A stretch of 64,000 nucleotides of DNA from Pedobacter heparinus DSM 2366 (GTDB lineage Bacteria; Bacteroidota; Bacteroidia; Sphingobacteriales; Sphingobacteriaceae). A program made the translations under genes and the position numbers. Location: NCBI RefSeq assembly GCF_000023825.1, contig NC_013061.1, positions 4,774,001 through 4,838,000 of the forward strand, in the 5' to 3' direction. The notes beneath the pieces are model-generated. The model searched no databases. It saw only the letters and a program-made list of their open reading frames with translations, and had not been told where the DNA came from. Positions 45,046 to 53,500 of this stretch are shown here, in pieces. How positions within the stretch are numbered: position 1 is the stretch's first letter; every line of letters begins with the position of its first letter.

Positions 45046-46176
45046 CTAACGGATCAGCTTCGCAAGCTGCTCATTTACATCTTCACCCCTTAGGTTCTTC
45101 GCTATGATAACGCCTTGTGGGTCGATCAGAAAGTTTTGAGGAATGGCAGAGATACCATATTGAACTGCAATTTCACTCTTAAAGCCCTTCAGGTCACTCA
45201 CCTGTATCCAGGGCATGCCATCATGCTTTACAGCATTAAGCCAGGCGGCTTTGGTTTCATCCAGAGAAATCCCTACAATTTCAAATCCCTTATCTTTTAA
45301 CTGGTTATAAGCTTTTAGCAAATGTGGATTTTCTGCACGGCAAGGCACGCACCAGCTGGCCCAGAAATCGACCAGTACGTATTTTCCTTTTAATGAAGAA
45401 AGCTTGAATTCATTGCCTTTATCGTCTGTTTGCGTAAAGTCTACAGTTTTACCAATGGATATTTTCTTTGCCTTTTCAAATTTGGCAGTTAATTTCTGAC
45501 CAGTAAAACTGGCCAGTACTCTTTTGCTTAGTGGATTGTAATAAGCCCCAAAAACCTGGGGATCGATTACTGCGGTCTTTTCTGAAGCAATCAGATCAAG
45601 CGCCACATAGGAATCCGGGTGACTAAAAATAAAGGAATCCAATGCCGCTTCGATTTTGGCATGTACTGGTCTTGCTTCGGCCTGAATCTTTTTGATCGTT
45701 ACCGTATCTTTCACTTTCGCATAATAAACCTTGGTAAACCGCTGGGTGATCTCTCTGAACTGGGCCAACAGGGCCTGTGATTTAGACTTCCATAATAAAA
45801 AATCCTTTTGCGCCTGCGCTCCCGTTATGCTTGCTTTGGCCAGGCTATCTGTACCCGTTACTTTATACATGCCCTTTTCCAGGTAAAACTCCTGGTAATC
45901 AGATTGACCGACACGTCGGATAGTATCCTTTTTTACAGGCATTAGTGTCAGATACGCTTTATTACCAAAAGCTGTAGTACCGCTGATCAGGAATTTACCG
46001 TTTTTTACCAGGGCGCTGTCTTTGGTGTCTTTACCCTCGCTGTTTTTGTAGCTGAGCATTACCATCATATCCTTACCTGCTTGGGAAAGCTGGCCCGATA
46101 TTTCAAATTTATCCTGCGCCAGGCAAAAACTTGCTGGCAGTAGCAGGAGCGCAACAATAATTATTTTAATATTCAT
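45046..46176 (-). CDS. TlpA-like thioredoxin protein with DUF4369-like domain
   Basis: A 376-residue secreted protein (signal IIIVALLLLPASFCLAQ). An N-terminal beta-rich domain (about 22-130, FEISGQLSQAGKDMMVMLSY) of the DUF4369 type is followed by a helical linker and a thioredoxin fold from about 263, with VDFWASWCVPCRAENP (Cys276, Cys279) and the cis-proline segment SAIPQNFLIDPQG. It would reduce disulfides in the periplasm. It is a tandem duplicate of the next gene upstream (46214-47350), with the same domains and cysteines at the same positions. Last gene of the locus E operon, before the terminator. Confidence 0.88.
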   Translation of the reverse strand: MNIKIIIVALLLLPASFCLAQDKFEISGQLSQAGKDMMVMLSYKNSEGKDTKDSALVKNGKFLISGTTAFGNKAYLTLMPVKKDTIRRVGQSDYQEFYLEKGMYKVTGTDSLAKASITGAQAQKDFLLWKSKSQALLAQFREITQRFTKVYYAKVKDTVTIKKIQAEARPVHAKIEAALDSFIFSHPDSYVALDLIASEKTAVIDPQVFGAYYNPLSKRVLASFTGQKLTAKFEKAKKISIGKTVDFTQTDDKGNEFKLSSLKGKYVLVDFWASWCVPCRAENPHLLKAYNQLKDKGFEIVGISLDETKAAWLNAVKHDGMPWIQVSDLKGFKSEIAVQYGISAIPQNFLIDPQGVIIAKNLRGEDVNEQLAKLIR

Positions 46177-46213
46177 AAGTAGTTTTTTTATATGTTAGAA
46201 GGTCAAAATGAAT

Positions 46214-47350
46214 TTATTTAATCAATTCCTTCAATTTATCTGTAAGCGCCTCGCCCCTCAGATTTTTAGCAATGATTACCCCCTGCGGATCAATCAGCAG
46301 ATTTTGTGGTACTGAATTGATGCCGTACATCAGGGCCACCTCATTTTTCCAGCCTTTCAGGTCGCTCACCTGGATCCAGGGTAAACCGTCTTTTTTAACC
46401 GCTTCTGCCCAGGCCGCTTTACCACCCGGGTAATCAAGCGATACGCCTACAATCTCAAAGTTCTTTCCTTTTAGTTCATTATATGCCTTTACCACATTAG
46501 GGTTTTCTGCACGACATGGGCCACACCAACTGGCCCAAAAATCTACCAGTACATATTTTCCTCTTAAAGAAGAAAGCGTAAATGGTTTACCGTTAAGGTC
46601 ATTTTGTGTAAAATCTGTTGCTTTAGCACCGGTCTGGCGCCGCTTACCAATTTCTAATTTCTCTATGGTACGTTTACCAAGTGGAGAGGATTTTAAAACA
46701 GTTGAAAAACGGTTAAATAAGGGTTCTTCCTTCGCCGGATCAAATTTATTGTCGAGCACATACATATTGAAGGTGTAAAGTCCCATGAAAGAATTTAAAT
46801 GCGTTTCTGCAAACCTATGGTTGATGTCCTTATTCATTGCCACCAATTTTTGAATGCTGTCTCCCGCTTTTTTACGTTCTTCCAATGATTTAATATAAGA
46901 TCCGTCTGCGGCTTTTTTTCCAAATTCATCTTGCAGTTTTATGATCTTAGCGGTAACTGGCTTTATCATGGCTTCTCGCTCTTCATTTTCACGATTAGCA
47001 ACCGAGCCGGTAATTTTAGCATTGCTGATTAAATCTGTTCCAACTATTTCAATTTTGGAGTTCTCAATGAAAAAGCCCAGCGCATCACGTTGTCTTCCTG
47101 AATCTGCTGCACCATTACGCCTGACGGCCAGGATTGCATTCTGAGGTTCATTCACACTCCCGGTAAACTGGAACTTACCATCTTTGATTTCAGCAGAGTC
47201 TGTTTCCTTCCACGCATTGTTTTTTAAAAGAACAAGATAAGCTTTGGCCTGGCCTTTAACAGCCGGCAATTTTCCTGTTATGGTATAGTTTTTTTGAGCT
47301 GCTGCCATAAAAGGCAGCAGTATCAAAACTGAAAATATTGTTTTTTTCAT
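46214..47350 (-). CDS. TlpA-like thioredoxin protein with DUF4369-like domain
   Basis: A 378-residue secreted protein (signal LILLPFMAAAQ) with the same build as its downstream duplicate: beta-rich DUF4369-like domain (NYTITGKLPAVKGQAKAYLV), linker, and a thioredoxin fold with VDFWASWCGPCRAENP (Cys276, Cys279) and SVPQNLLIDPQG. Its active site is CGPC, while the duplicate has CVPC, which suggests different redox tuning. It lies 33 bases after the discoidin lipoprotein gene and 37 bases before its duplicate. The role in a SusCD locus without glycosidases is unknown. Confidence 0.88.
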   Translation of the reverse strand: MKKTIFSVLILLPFMAAAQKNYTITGKLPAVKGQAKAYLVLLKNNAWKETDSAEIKDGKFQFTGSVNEPQNAILAVRRNGAADSGRQRDALGFFIENSKIEIVGTDLISNAKITGSVANRENEEREAMIKPVTAKIIKLQDEFGKKAADGSYIKSLEERKKAGDSIQKLVAMNKDINHRFAETHLNSFMGLYTFNMYVLDNKFDPAKEEPLFNRFSTVLKSSPLGKRTIEKLEIGKRRQTGAKATDFTQNDLNGKPFTLSSLRGKYVLVDFWASWCGPCRAENPNVVKAYNELKGKNFEIVGVSLDYPGGKAAWAEAVKKDGLPWIQVSDLKGWKNEVALMYGINSVPQNLLIDPQGVIIAKNLRGEALTDKLKELIK

Positions 47351-47383
47351 TTTTCTATTTTTATAGATTAAGAGTTATCTTTT

Positions 47384-48355
47384 TTAATTTAACAGTAAAA
47401 TGCCGCCCACAAAACCTATGTTATAAGTGATTGTTGCTGATGCTACATATGGATTTGCTGCCAAAATGGTAAAGCGTAAGTATCTGGCTGTTGTTAATGA
47501 AGGCAAAGTTATAGTGTGCATTCTAGCAGTATTGTTGACATTGATTGCATACGTACCCTTATCTGTCCAGGTTATGTTATCTATACTTGTTTCCACTTTA
47601 GCAGAGGTTGTCTGAGCTCCATTGGCAGCGGTTAAGGCCGTCGGAAAAAAATAGTCTAATCCAGGAAAGGTAACATTTCGTCCATAATCAATGGTCAGGA
47701 ATTGCGGCAGCGGCACGGTGTTAGAACTTGCCCAAAATGTTGTACCTGTAGCTGCATCAATTGCTCTGCTTGCTACGTTGGTTCCAAATGTAGAAGATGC
47801 AGTAGCAGTAGGAGTATATCCGGCATGGCTCATATAACGTGGTTCTTTTGTATTAAAAACATAATAAACCACTTTGCGTGTCTTTGGATCCTGTGGTATG
47901 CCATCTATAGATGCAATGGTTAGCGGCAGCACATAAGTGCTGAAAGGCTGTAGTGTAGTCTGAAAACTAAGATTCAGTACCGCTGCTTCTGAAAGGTTGG
48001 TGCCCGGAGCAATGGCTACCGTTGGCTTATAATAAAGATAGCTTTTTGTAGGAAGTAAAAGGGCGGTATTGCCATATTTTAGCTTATAATCTGCTATTTT
48101 AGTCGTATCAGTAGCAAAGGTCACATAATGAACATCCGAAGACGAGCTACCTTGTAGCGCCGCTTTCATTTCCACGCTAACTACGGACACATTTCTGATA
48201 TCGAAATCTCTCGCCACTACATCTGTTGAAGCCGGCACATCAAAAGTTACCCTACCTTCTGGCAAGGGTTCGCGGCCAGTTTTGTCTTTTTTGCAAGCCA
48301 TAAACAATAGCACTACCGTGCATATTGCCAATAAATTTAATTTGTATGTCTTCAT
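47384..48355 (-). CDS. Surface lipoprotein with DUF1735 (BT_3987-like) and discoidin domains
   Basis: A 323-residue lipoprotein (lipobox LFMAC, Cys21). The N-terminal half, about 35-170, is a DUF1735-type beta domain with KYGNTALLLPTKSYLYYKPT and FSTYVLPLTIASIDG. The C-terminal half, about 175-315, is an F5/8 type C (discoidin) domain with ASRAIDAATGTTFWASS and ARYLRFTILAANPY. Such proteins sit next to SusD genes and bind ligands at the cell surface. It starts 16 bases after the SusD stop, so it is probably the accessory binding protein of this transporter. No enzymatic site is seen. Confidence 0.85.
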   Translation of the reverse strand: MKTYKLNLLAICTVVLLFMACKKDKTGREPLPEGRVTFDVPASTDVVARDFDIRNVSVVSVEMKAALQGSSSSDVHYVTFATDTTKIADYKLKYGNTALLLPTKSYLYYKPTVAIAPGTNLSEAAVLNLSFQTTLQPFSTYVLPLTIASIDGIPQDPKTRKVVYYVFNTKEPRYMSHAGYTPTATASSTFGTNVASRAIDAATGTTFWASSNTVPLPQFLTIDYGRNVTFPGLDYFFPTALTAANGAQTTSAKVETSIDNITWTDKGTYAINVNNTARMHTITLPSLTTARYLRFTILAANPYVASATITYNIGFVGGILLLN

Positions 48356-48371
48356 CTCTTAAATTTTATAG

Positions 48372-49751
48372 TTATGGATTTTGGGGCATATCCGGGTTAA
48401 AGGCAATCACCTGAATAGGGATTTGCAGCGTGTATCTTGGGCTGTTCGGCTCAAGCGTGGCAACTACTGTGTTCTGTGCATTGGTGCGGATTACTGCTGA
48501 CATCCTGTTCTCCATATCAAATCTCCGCATATCAAACCAGCGTAAGCTATGGAAAGGTAATTCACGTCTTCTTTCGGCCAGCACTTCGTTAAACACAACA
48601 CTCTGACTTGATGAAGTAAAATCCCTGCTCTCAATTGGCGTACCCGTATACCTGTTCCTGCGCACCTGATTCAGGTGGCCAAGTGCCGTAGCCAGGCCAT
48701 TCGGGGCAGTACTTCGCGCCGCACATTCTGCCGCAATTAAGTGCATTTCCTGAACAGTTGTACCGGAATTGGTTAGCTGGAAAGTTGGTGTAACTGCAGC
48801 TGCGTAAAACGCAGTCGCCCCTCTTACGGTACTGGTCCAGCTCGAATAAAAAATTGTTCTCCTTGTGTCGTTGCCCGCAAACGAGCCTTTCAAATCTAAG
48901 GTTATCGGGATACCAGCAGCAGCATATCCCTTACCATAAATTGCGTCCGGATGAGACACTACATTTTGCGTGGTGGGAAAGGAAGCAGGGGTGGTATAAT
49001 CAATCATTGTGGCACGGGTATTGGCCAGCGCCAGCTCAGCATAACGCAGCGCTTCACTATATTCCCTTCTGTATAAATAAATGCGTGCCAATACACTATA
49101 TGCGGCAGCCTTAGAGCCACGAAACCTAGCGCCACTGTTGTCAGCAGGAAGGTTCGGGATAGCCACATTGATATCATCCAGGATGTGTTGATAAATTTCA
49201 GCCGTTGTAGCTCTTGGGGGTGCTTTTTGACTTACATTGTCTGAAGTGACAAAAGGCACAGCCAAATCGGTGGATGCGGTTGCCGCATCGTAGGGCTTGG
49301 CATATTCATTCACCAGGTAAAAATACGAAAATGCACGGCCAAGTAAGGCTTCCGCCTTAAGGCTGTTCTTCTGTGATGCAGTCCCACCCTCAGCAGCGTC
49401 AATACCTAACAACACGGTATTATACAGACTAATGCGTTGATAGTGGTCAGCCCATAAATATGCCGGTGCTGTTACATCATTTGTAAACTGTGGCGCCCAG
49501 GTATAAACAAAGTCGGCAAGGCTAATTGGCGGAGTATTGACGCTTAGGTAATCTATATTGTCTGTCATATAATCCAAATAAGGACTACTCATCTCAGTTG
49601 TAAACGTTTGTGCGTTCAACCAAAGATCAAAGTCACCCGTTGTTTTCAGCAATTGCTTGCCCTTTGGTTCAACATCCAGATATTTATCGCAACCGCTAAA
49701 AACCATGCAGCAAACAAGCAATTGGGCGGCTATATATTTAAATTTCTTCAT
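48372..49751 (-). CDS. SusD/RagB-like lipoprotein (locus E)
   Basis: A 459-residue outer-membrane lipoprotein (lipobox MVFSGC, Cys21), partner of the SusC 12 bases upstream. It shows the SusD pattern: LKAEALLGRAFSYFYLVNEY, GSKAAAYSVLARIYLYRREY, and the end EVLAERRRELPFHSLRWFDM. It is of the group that begins with a DFDLWLN segment after the lipid anchor. The neighbours are a discoidin lipoprotein and two thioredoxin-fold proteins, not glycosidases. Confidence 0.92.
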   Translation of the reverse strand: MKKFKYIAAQLLVCCMVFSGCDKYLDVEPKGKQLLKTTGDFDLWLNAQTFTTEMSSPYLDYMTDNIDYLSVNTPPISLADFVYTWAPQFTNDVTAPAYLWADHYQRISLYNTVLLGIDAAEGGTASQKNSLKAEALLGRAFSYFYLVNEYAKPYDAATASTDLAVPFVTSDNVSQKAPPRATTAEIYQHILDDINVAIPNLPADNSGARFRGSKAAAYSVLARIYLYRREYSEALRYAELALANTRATMIDYTTPASFPTTQNVVSHPDAIYGKGYAAAGIPITLDLKGSFAGNDTRRTIFYSSWTSTVRGATAFYAAAVTPTFQLTNSGTTVQEMHLIAAECAARSTAPNGLATALGHLNQVRRNRYTGTPIESRDFTSSSQSVVFNEVLAERRRELPFHSLRWFDMRRFDMENRMSAVIRTNAQNTVVATLEPNSPRYTLQIPIQVIAFNPDMPQNP

Positions 49752-49763
49752 CAGTATAAAATT

Positions 49764-52700
49764 TTAAAAGTTGGTGAACAAACCAAGCGTATACGTAGGG
49801 GTTAAATACGATTTGGCATAGCTTCCTGTAGCCATGCTAAAGTTATAGCGGTTAAATCCGACGGAGTACAGGTTTGAAGCCTGGGCTTTGAGCTCAAAGT
49901 TCTTGAATCCGACATTTTTCATGAATTTAAGGTCATTTAAGCGGTAGGAAACTGTAACATCGCCCAGCGTCATGTAATCACCATGAACCACATAGTTGCT
50001 ATTATAACGGTAAGCCAGTCCCGGAGCAGAGCTATTCAAATCAGTCAGGTTTGGAATGTTTGTTTTCAGCTCGTCACCGGCAACCCTCCAATAGTCGTTC
50101 GACCCTGGCAAAGGTCTGTTCTCTGCCGGAGTAGGTCTTGGCACCCGTACTTTAAAACCACCATAATAGTTGATCATGGCGAAGAAATAAAAATTACCAA
50201 CGTCAACGCGGTTACTTAATCCACCGCTAATAGTTGGAACAGATGTTCCCGAATACTGTACCAGTCCTGAATTCTTATCTGACATTGCAGTAACCAGAGG
50301 TGTACCCGTGGAACTTGTATTTACAACATACGATGCCCCGTTCTGATCGTAAATAATAGGGTGGCCTTCATTATTGAGCCCGCGCGTATCATAGGAGAAC
50401 ATAGCACCTACCGGATAGCCACTTACATAACCCAGCACATCAAGTACCTGCGGATTGTACTGGCCTGTCCTGTAGACATCTAATACTTTGCTGCTATTTT
50501 TTGCCACCACTATACCTGTGTTCCAGTTAAAGTCTCTGGTAGAAATCCAGTCTGCTTTCAGGCTAAACTCTAAGCCATTATTTCTGATGCTGGCATAATT
50601 GATTAAGGCAGAGTTTGCACCAAGTGTTGGATCAATACTGGAATTACCCATCACATCGGTTGTTTTTTTGGTGTAATATTCAAAACTACCTGTGATATTT
50701 TTGAAAACATTAAAATCGAGCCCAAGGTTTAAGTTCTCGGTCTGTTCCCAGCGAAGGCCCGTATTGGCATTGGAGAACAGGACGAGAGAAGGAAGTGTTG
50801 GTGTATTGGCGTTATTGTTCCGGGATTGGGCAATGACCTGCGGAAGCGAAAGTTTAGCTACATTTCCATTAAATCCGTAAGCACCACGCAGTTTTAACTG
50901 GTGAAGCCAGTTAAAATTACTCATGAAATCTTCCTTATGTATGTTCCAGGCAGCACCTAATGACCACAGGGGCTTGTATTTATATTTTGGATCACTACCA
51001 AAAAGGTTTGATTGGTCGATACGGATACTTCCTGATAAGGAATAGGTATCTTTAAAGGAGTATACAACATTAGAAAAAGCCGATACATACCGGTCATCAT
51101 CATAACCCTGGTTGAAATAATTCTCCAAAAGGCCAAGGCCATTTCCCGTGACAAGTGTACCACTGGTTCCCGTTACACCGTTAAATATCGAAGCGTAATC
51201 TACAGGCTGATGCAGCAAACTCTGATCGTTATAGCCAAAATAAGAGGCTAAATTACTTTTATTTAATACTCGGCGTATTTCAGCTCCTGCTATACCGTTA
51301 AGGGAATGGTTACCCATTCTTTTATTGTAATTCAATTGCGTACGTGCCGTATAGCCAGTTGAGGTGGCATTCTGCTGGCGTAGGAAATCTCCATCAGGAA
51401 GATTCCTTTTGAATGCCAGTGCAGGGTTAGCTGCAGTAGGTGTTACAGTATAATTGTTTACAAATGAATTCACTTCATTCGAACCCTGAGCGGCCAGGTG
51501 CCTGAACTCTGTACGGGAAGTTTCATATACCCCACCGAACAGCAAGTTAAACCCTTTTCCAATATCATAATTAAAATTGGCAATGGTCTTGTTGTTTAGC
51601 GTCCGCGTTTTATTGCTTACTTTATTCGCTTCAATCAAAGGGTAATAATTTTGATCCAACAAACCCTGTGACAGGATGAAACTATTGTAAACAGGCGCAT
51701 AGCTTTGTGAAATGATGGCGGCAGGGTTGCCGTTTACATCTTCATAACGCTCATACCCCGCATAGGAAGCCGCACCTGGTACCGGAGCCCCGTTAACACG
51801 GTTTTCCTGATATTCAGTGGTCAGTTCCAGGCTCAGTCGTTTTGCGAGTTTAAGGGTAGTGCGGCCCGTAAGTTGAAATCTATTGTTGTCATTCAGGACT
51901 GCATTACTACGGTTACCCGTATAATTGGCCGTGATGTAATATAACGCGTTTGGCACACCGCCTGAAATGTTCAGGGTATTGGTTTGCGCAATTGCCGTCC
52001 GCTGGAATAAGCGACTGTAATCATCAAGATTATCATAATTAGCCAGTTCTGCAAAAGAGCTTTCAGCCTGTGCAGGTGTAATGATACCGGCGGCAAGCTG
52101 AGCCTGGATATAGAAAGGGATGGAACGTCGTACGTTACCTCCATTTGGTATTCCTGGTGCAAATAACAATCCCCAGCTACCAGGTGTAATAATTAATGAT
52201 TGTCTTTCCCGTACGTAATTGGCATTGATGCCTGATGCCTCTGGATCCCAACGGTAGCGGCTGTAATTTTCCTCTGGTGTAATGCCCAATGTAGTCCTGA
52301 AATTGAACTGTGCCGCACCGGGTGTAGCTTGTTTTCTTTCGATTATGATGACACCGTTGGAGGCTCTTACTCCATATACGGTGGCAGAAGCGGCATCTTT
52401 AAGGATCGTAACTGATTTGATCTCATTTGGATCAATCATATCTAAAGTCAACTCCGTCGGATAGCCATCAACTACAATCAGTGGACTTTGGTTGGCCGAC
52501 ATGGTTGAAATACCACGAATGTTGAACAAAGGCCTCGAAGTGGAACTTATAGCACCTGGAGCTGTACTGGTAAACTGCACACTATTATTAATTAACAATC
52601 CAGGTAACCTGTTTACTAATCCATCAAGGAAATTGGAGCTCACCCTGGATTCGTACTCCTTTGTGCCTATTTGCGAAACTGCACCAGTACTTTGCTCTGG

Positions 52701-53378
52701 TTTGATTTTTTGGTAGCCCGTGTTGACTGTTACCGCAACTTCTTCCAGGTTTGCAACGGCAATATCCATCCTTATTGTTCCAAGGTCTTTTGAGGCTACA
52801 ATCTCCCTGGTTTTATACCCGGTGTAACTAATGACCAGTATTGTCCCTTCTTCAACATTTTGCAAAAGAAACGTACCATCTGTACCGGCCCTGGCAATTT
52901 GTCTTTTTCCTTTGACCATTACACTAGCTCCCGGTAAGGCATGACCGGTACTGTCTACCACGCGGCCACGTACATCAATATTCGCAAACGCAGCCCTGAT
53001 GTTATCCATAAAAGAAGGTTTTACCGGTTCTATTACGATGATCTTTCCTTCAATGGTATACTTCAGATTTAGACCCTTAAGTACAATGTCCATGGTTTCT
53101 TCAAGAGTAGCGTTCTGTACAGAAACATCGATAGATTTCGTTTTGTCCATTAGCTTTCTTTCCATAATCACGTCATAGCCGCTTTGCGTGCGGATAGCTT
53201 TTAAGATCTTTTCGAGTGGTGCTTTACGCTCATTTAAAATAATCCGTTGAGCAAAACCTGCAGCACTTACCTGCATTAAGGATGCTATTAAAATTATGGT
53301 GGTTAACCGCATAATAAATAATATTCTATCGACATACCGCAAGGGTACACCAAGTTTGTTAGTATAAATTTTATACAT
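49764..53378 (-). CDS. SusC-like TonB-dependent receptor with STN domain (locus E)
   Basis: A 1204-residue importer, the largest complete SusC in the window. It has the 22-residue extension beginning MYKIYTNK, the signal MRLTTIILIASLMQVSAAGF, an STN domain at about 50-125 (EKILKAIRTQSGYDVIMERK), a carboxypeptidase-like domain (GRVVDSTGHALPGASVMVKG), then a plug that differs in detail (ILKDAASATVYGVRASNGVI, with GVRASNG for the more usual GSRGANG), and the barrel. Signalling type, with FecR upstream and its sigma gene divergent. Confidence 0.93.
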   Translation of the reverse strand: MYKIYTNKLGVPLRYVDRILFIMRLTTIILIASLMQVSAAGFAQRIILNERKAPLEKILKAIRTQSGYDVIMERKLMDKTKSIDVSVQNATLEETMDIVLKGLNLKYTIEGKIIVIEPVKPSFMDNIRAAFANIDVRGRVVDSTGHALPGASVMVKGKRQIARAGTDGTFLLQNVEEGTILVISYTGYKTREIVASKDLGTIRMDIAVANLEEVAVTVNTGYQKIKPEQSTGAVSQIGTKEYESRVSSNFLDGLVNRLPGLLINNSVQFTSTAPGAISSTSRPLFNIRGISTMSANQSPLIVVDGYPTELTLDMIDPNEIKSVTILKDAASATVYGVRASNGVIIIERKQATPGAAQFNFRTTLGITPEENYSRYRWDPEASGINANYVRERQSLIITPGSWGLLFAPGIPNGGNVRRSIPFYIQAQLAAGIITPAQAESSFAELANYDNLDDYSRLFQRTAIAQTNTLNISGGVPNALYYITANYTGNRSNAVLNDNNRFQLTGRTTLKLAKRLSLELTTEYQENRVNGAPVPGAASYAGYERYEDVNGNPAAIISQSYAPVYNSFILSQGLLDQNYYPLIEANKVSNKTRTLNNKTIANFNYDIGKGFNLLFGGVYETSRTEFRHLAAQGSNEVNSFVNNYTVTPTAANPALAFKRNLPDGDFLRQQNATSTGYTARTQLNYNKRMGNHSLNGIAGAEIRRVLNKSNLASYFGYNDQSLLHQPVDYASIFNGVTGTSGTLVTGNGLGLLENYFNQGYDDDRYVSAFSNVVYSFKDTYSLSGSIRIDQSNLFGSDPKYKYKPLWSLGAAWNIHKEDFMSNFNWLHQLKLRGAYGFNGNVAKLSLPQVIAQSRNNNANTPTLPSLVLFSNANTGLRWEQTENLNLGLDFNVFKNITGSFEYYTKKTTDVMGNSSIDPTLGANSALINYASIRNNGLEFSLKADWISTRDFNWNTGIVVAKNSSKVLDVYRTGQYNPQVLDVLGYVSGYPVGAMFSYDTRGLNNEGHPIIYDQNGASYVVNTSSTGTPLVTAMSDKNSGLVQYSGTSVPTISGGLSNRVDVGNFYFFAMINYYGGFKVRVPRPTPAENRPLPGSNDYWRVAGDELKTNIPNLTDLNSSAPGLAYRYNSNYVVHGDYMTLGDVTVSYRLNDLKFMKNVGFKNFELKAQASNLYSVGFNRYNFSMATGSYAKSYLTPTYTLGLFTNF

Positions 53379-53381
53379 TTG
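53374..53381 (+). promoter_or_regulatory. Candidate plus-strand promoter box antisense to susC start (locus E)
   Basis: TACATTTG on the plus strand, an exact TAnnTTTG match, with TTTG at 53355-53358 only 15 bases upstream (slightly short). The 17 bases 53374-53390 differ at one position from 43027-43043 in locus D, so the box sits in a conserved stretch. Confidence 0.4.
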
Positions 53382-53387
53382 TTAAGT

Positions 53388-53476
53388 CTGGTTATTAAGT
53401 TGATACACTGAAAATTTTATTGACGTAATGCCTGATATGAGCCGGGAGTGTAGCGAGCACCCTGGCTTTCTTTTTT
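53388..53476 (+). ncRNA. Candidate antisense small RNA opposite the susC leader (locus E)
   Basis: Predicted RNA of about 90 nt, from just after the TACATTTG box to the T-run at 53476. It lies in the 122-base spacer between susC and fecR, on the opposite strand, like the candidate of locus A. No plus-strand reading frame of note lies in it. It is a prediction from promoter box and terminator alone. Confidence 0.42.
53440..53476 (+). terminator. Rho-independent terminator-like hairpin, plus strand (locus E)
   Basis: AGCCGGGAGTG (53440-53450) pairs with CACCCTGGCT (53458-53467): ten pairs including one G-U, with one bulged A and a seven-base loop. The bases TTTCTTTTTT follow at 53467-53476. 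The T-run is on the plus strand, so it would stop plus-strand, antisense RNA. Confidence 0.55.
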
Positions 53477-53500
53477 GCATTACCGGAGTTTAGTATAAAT

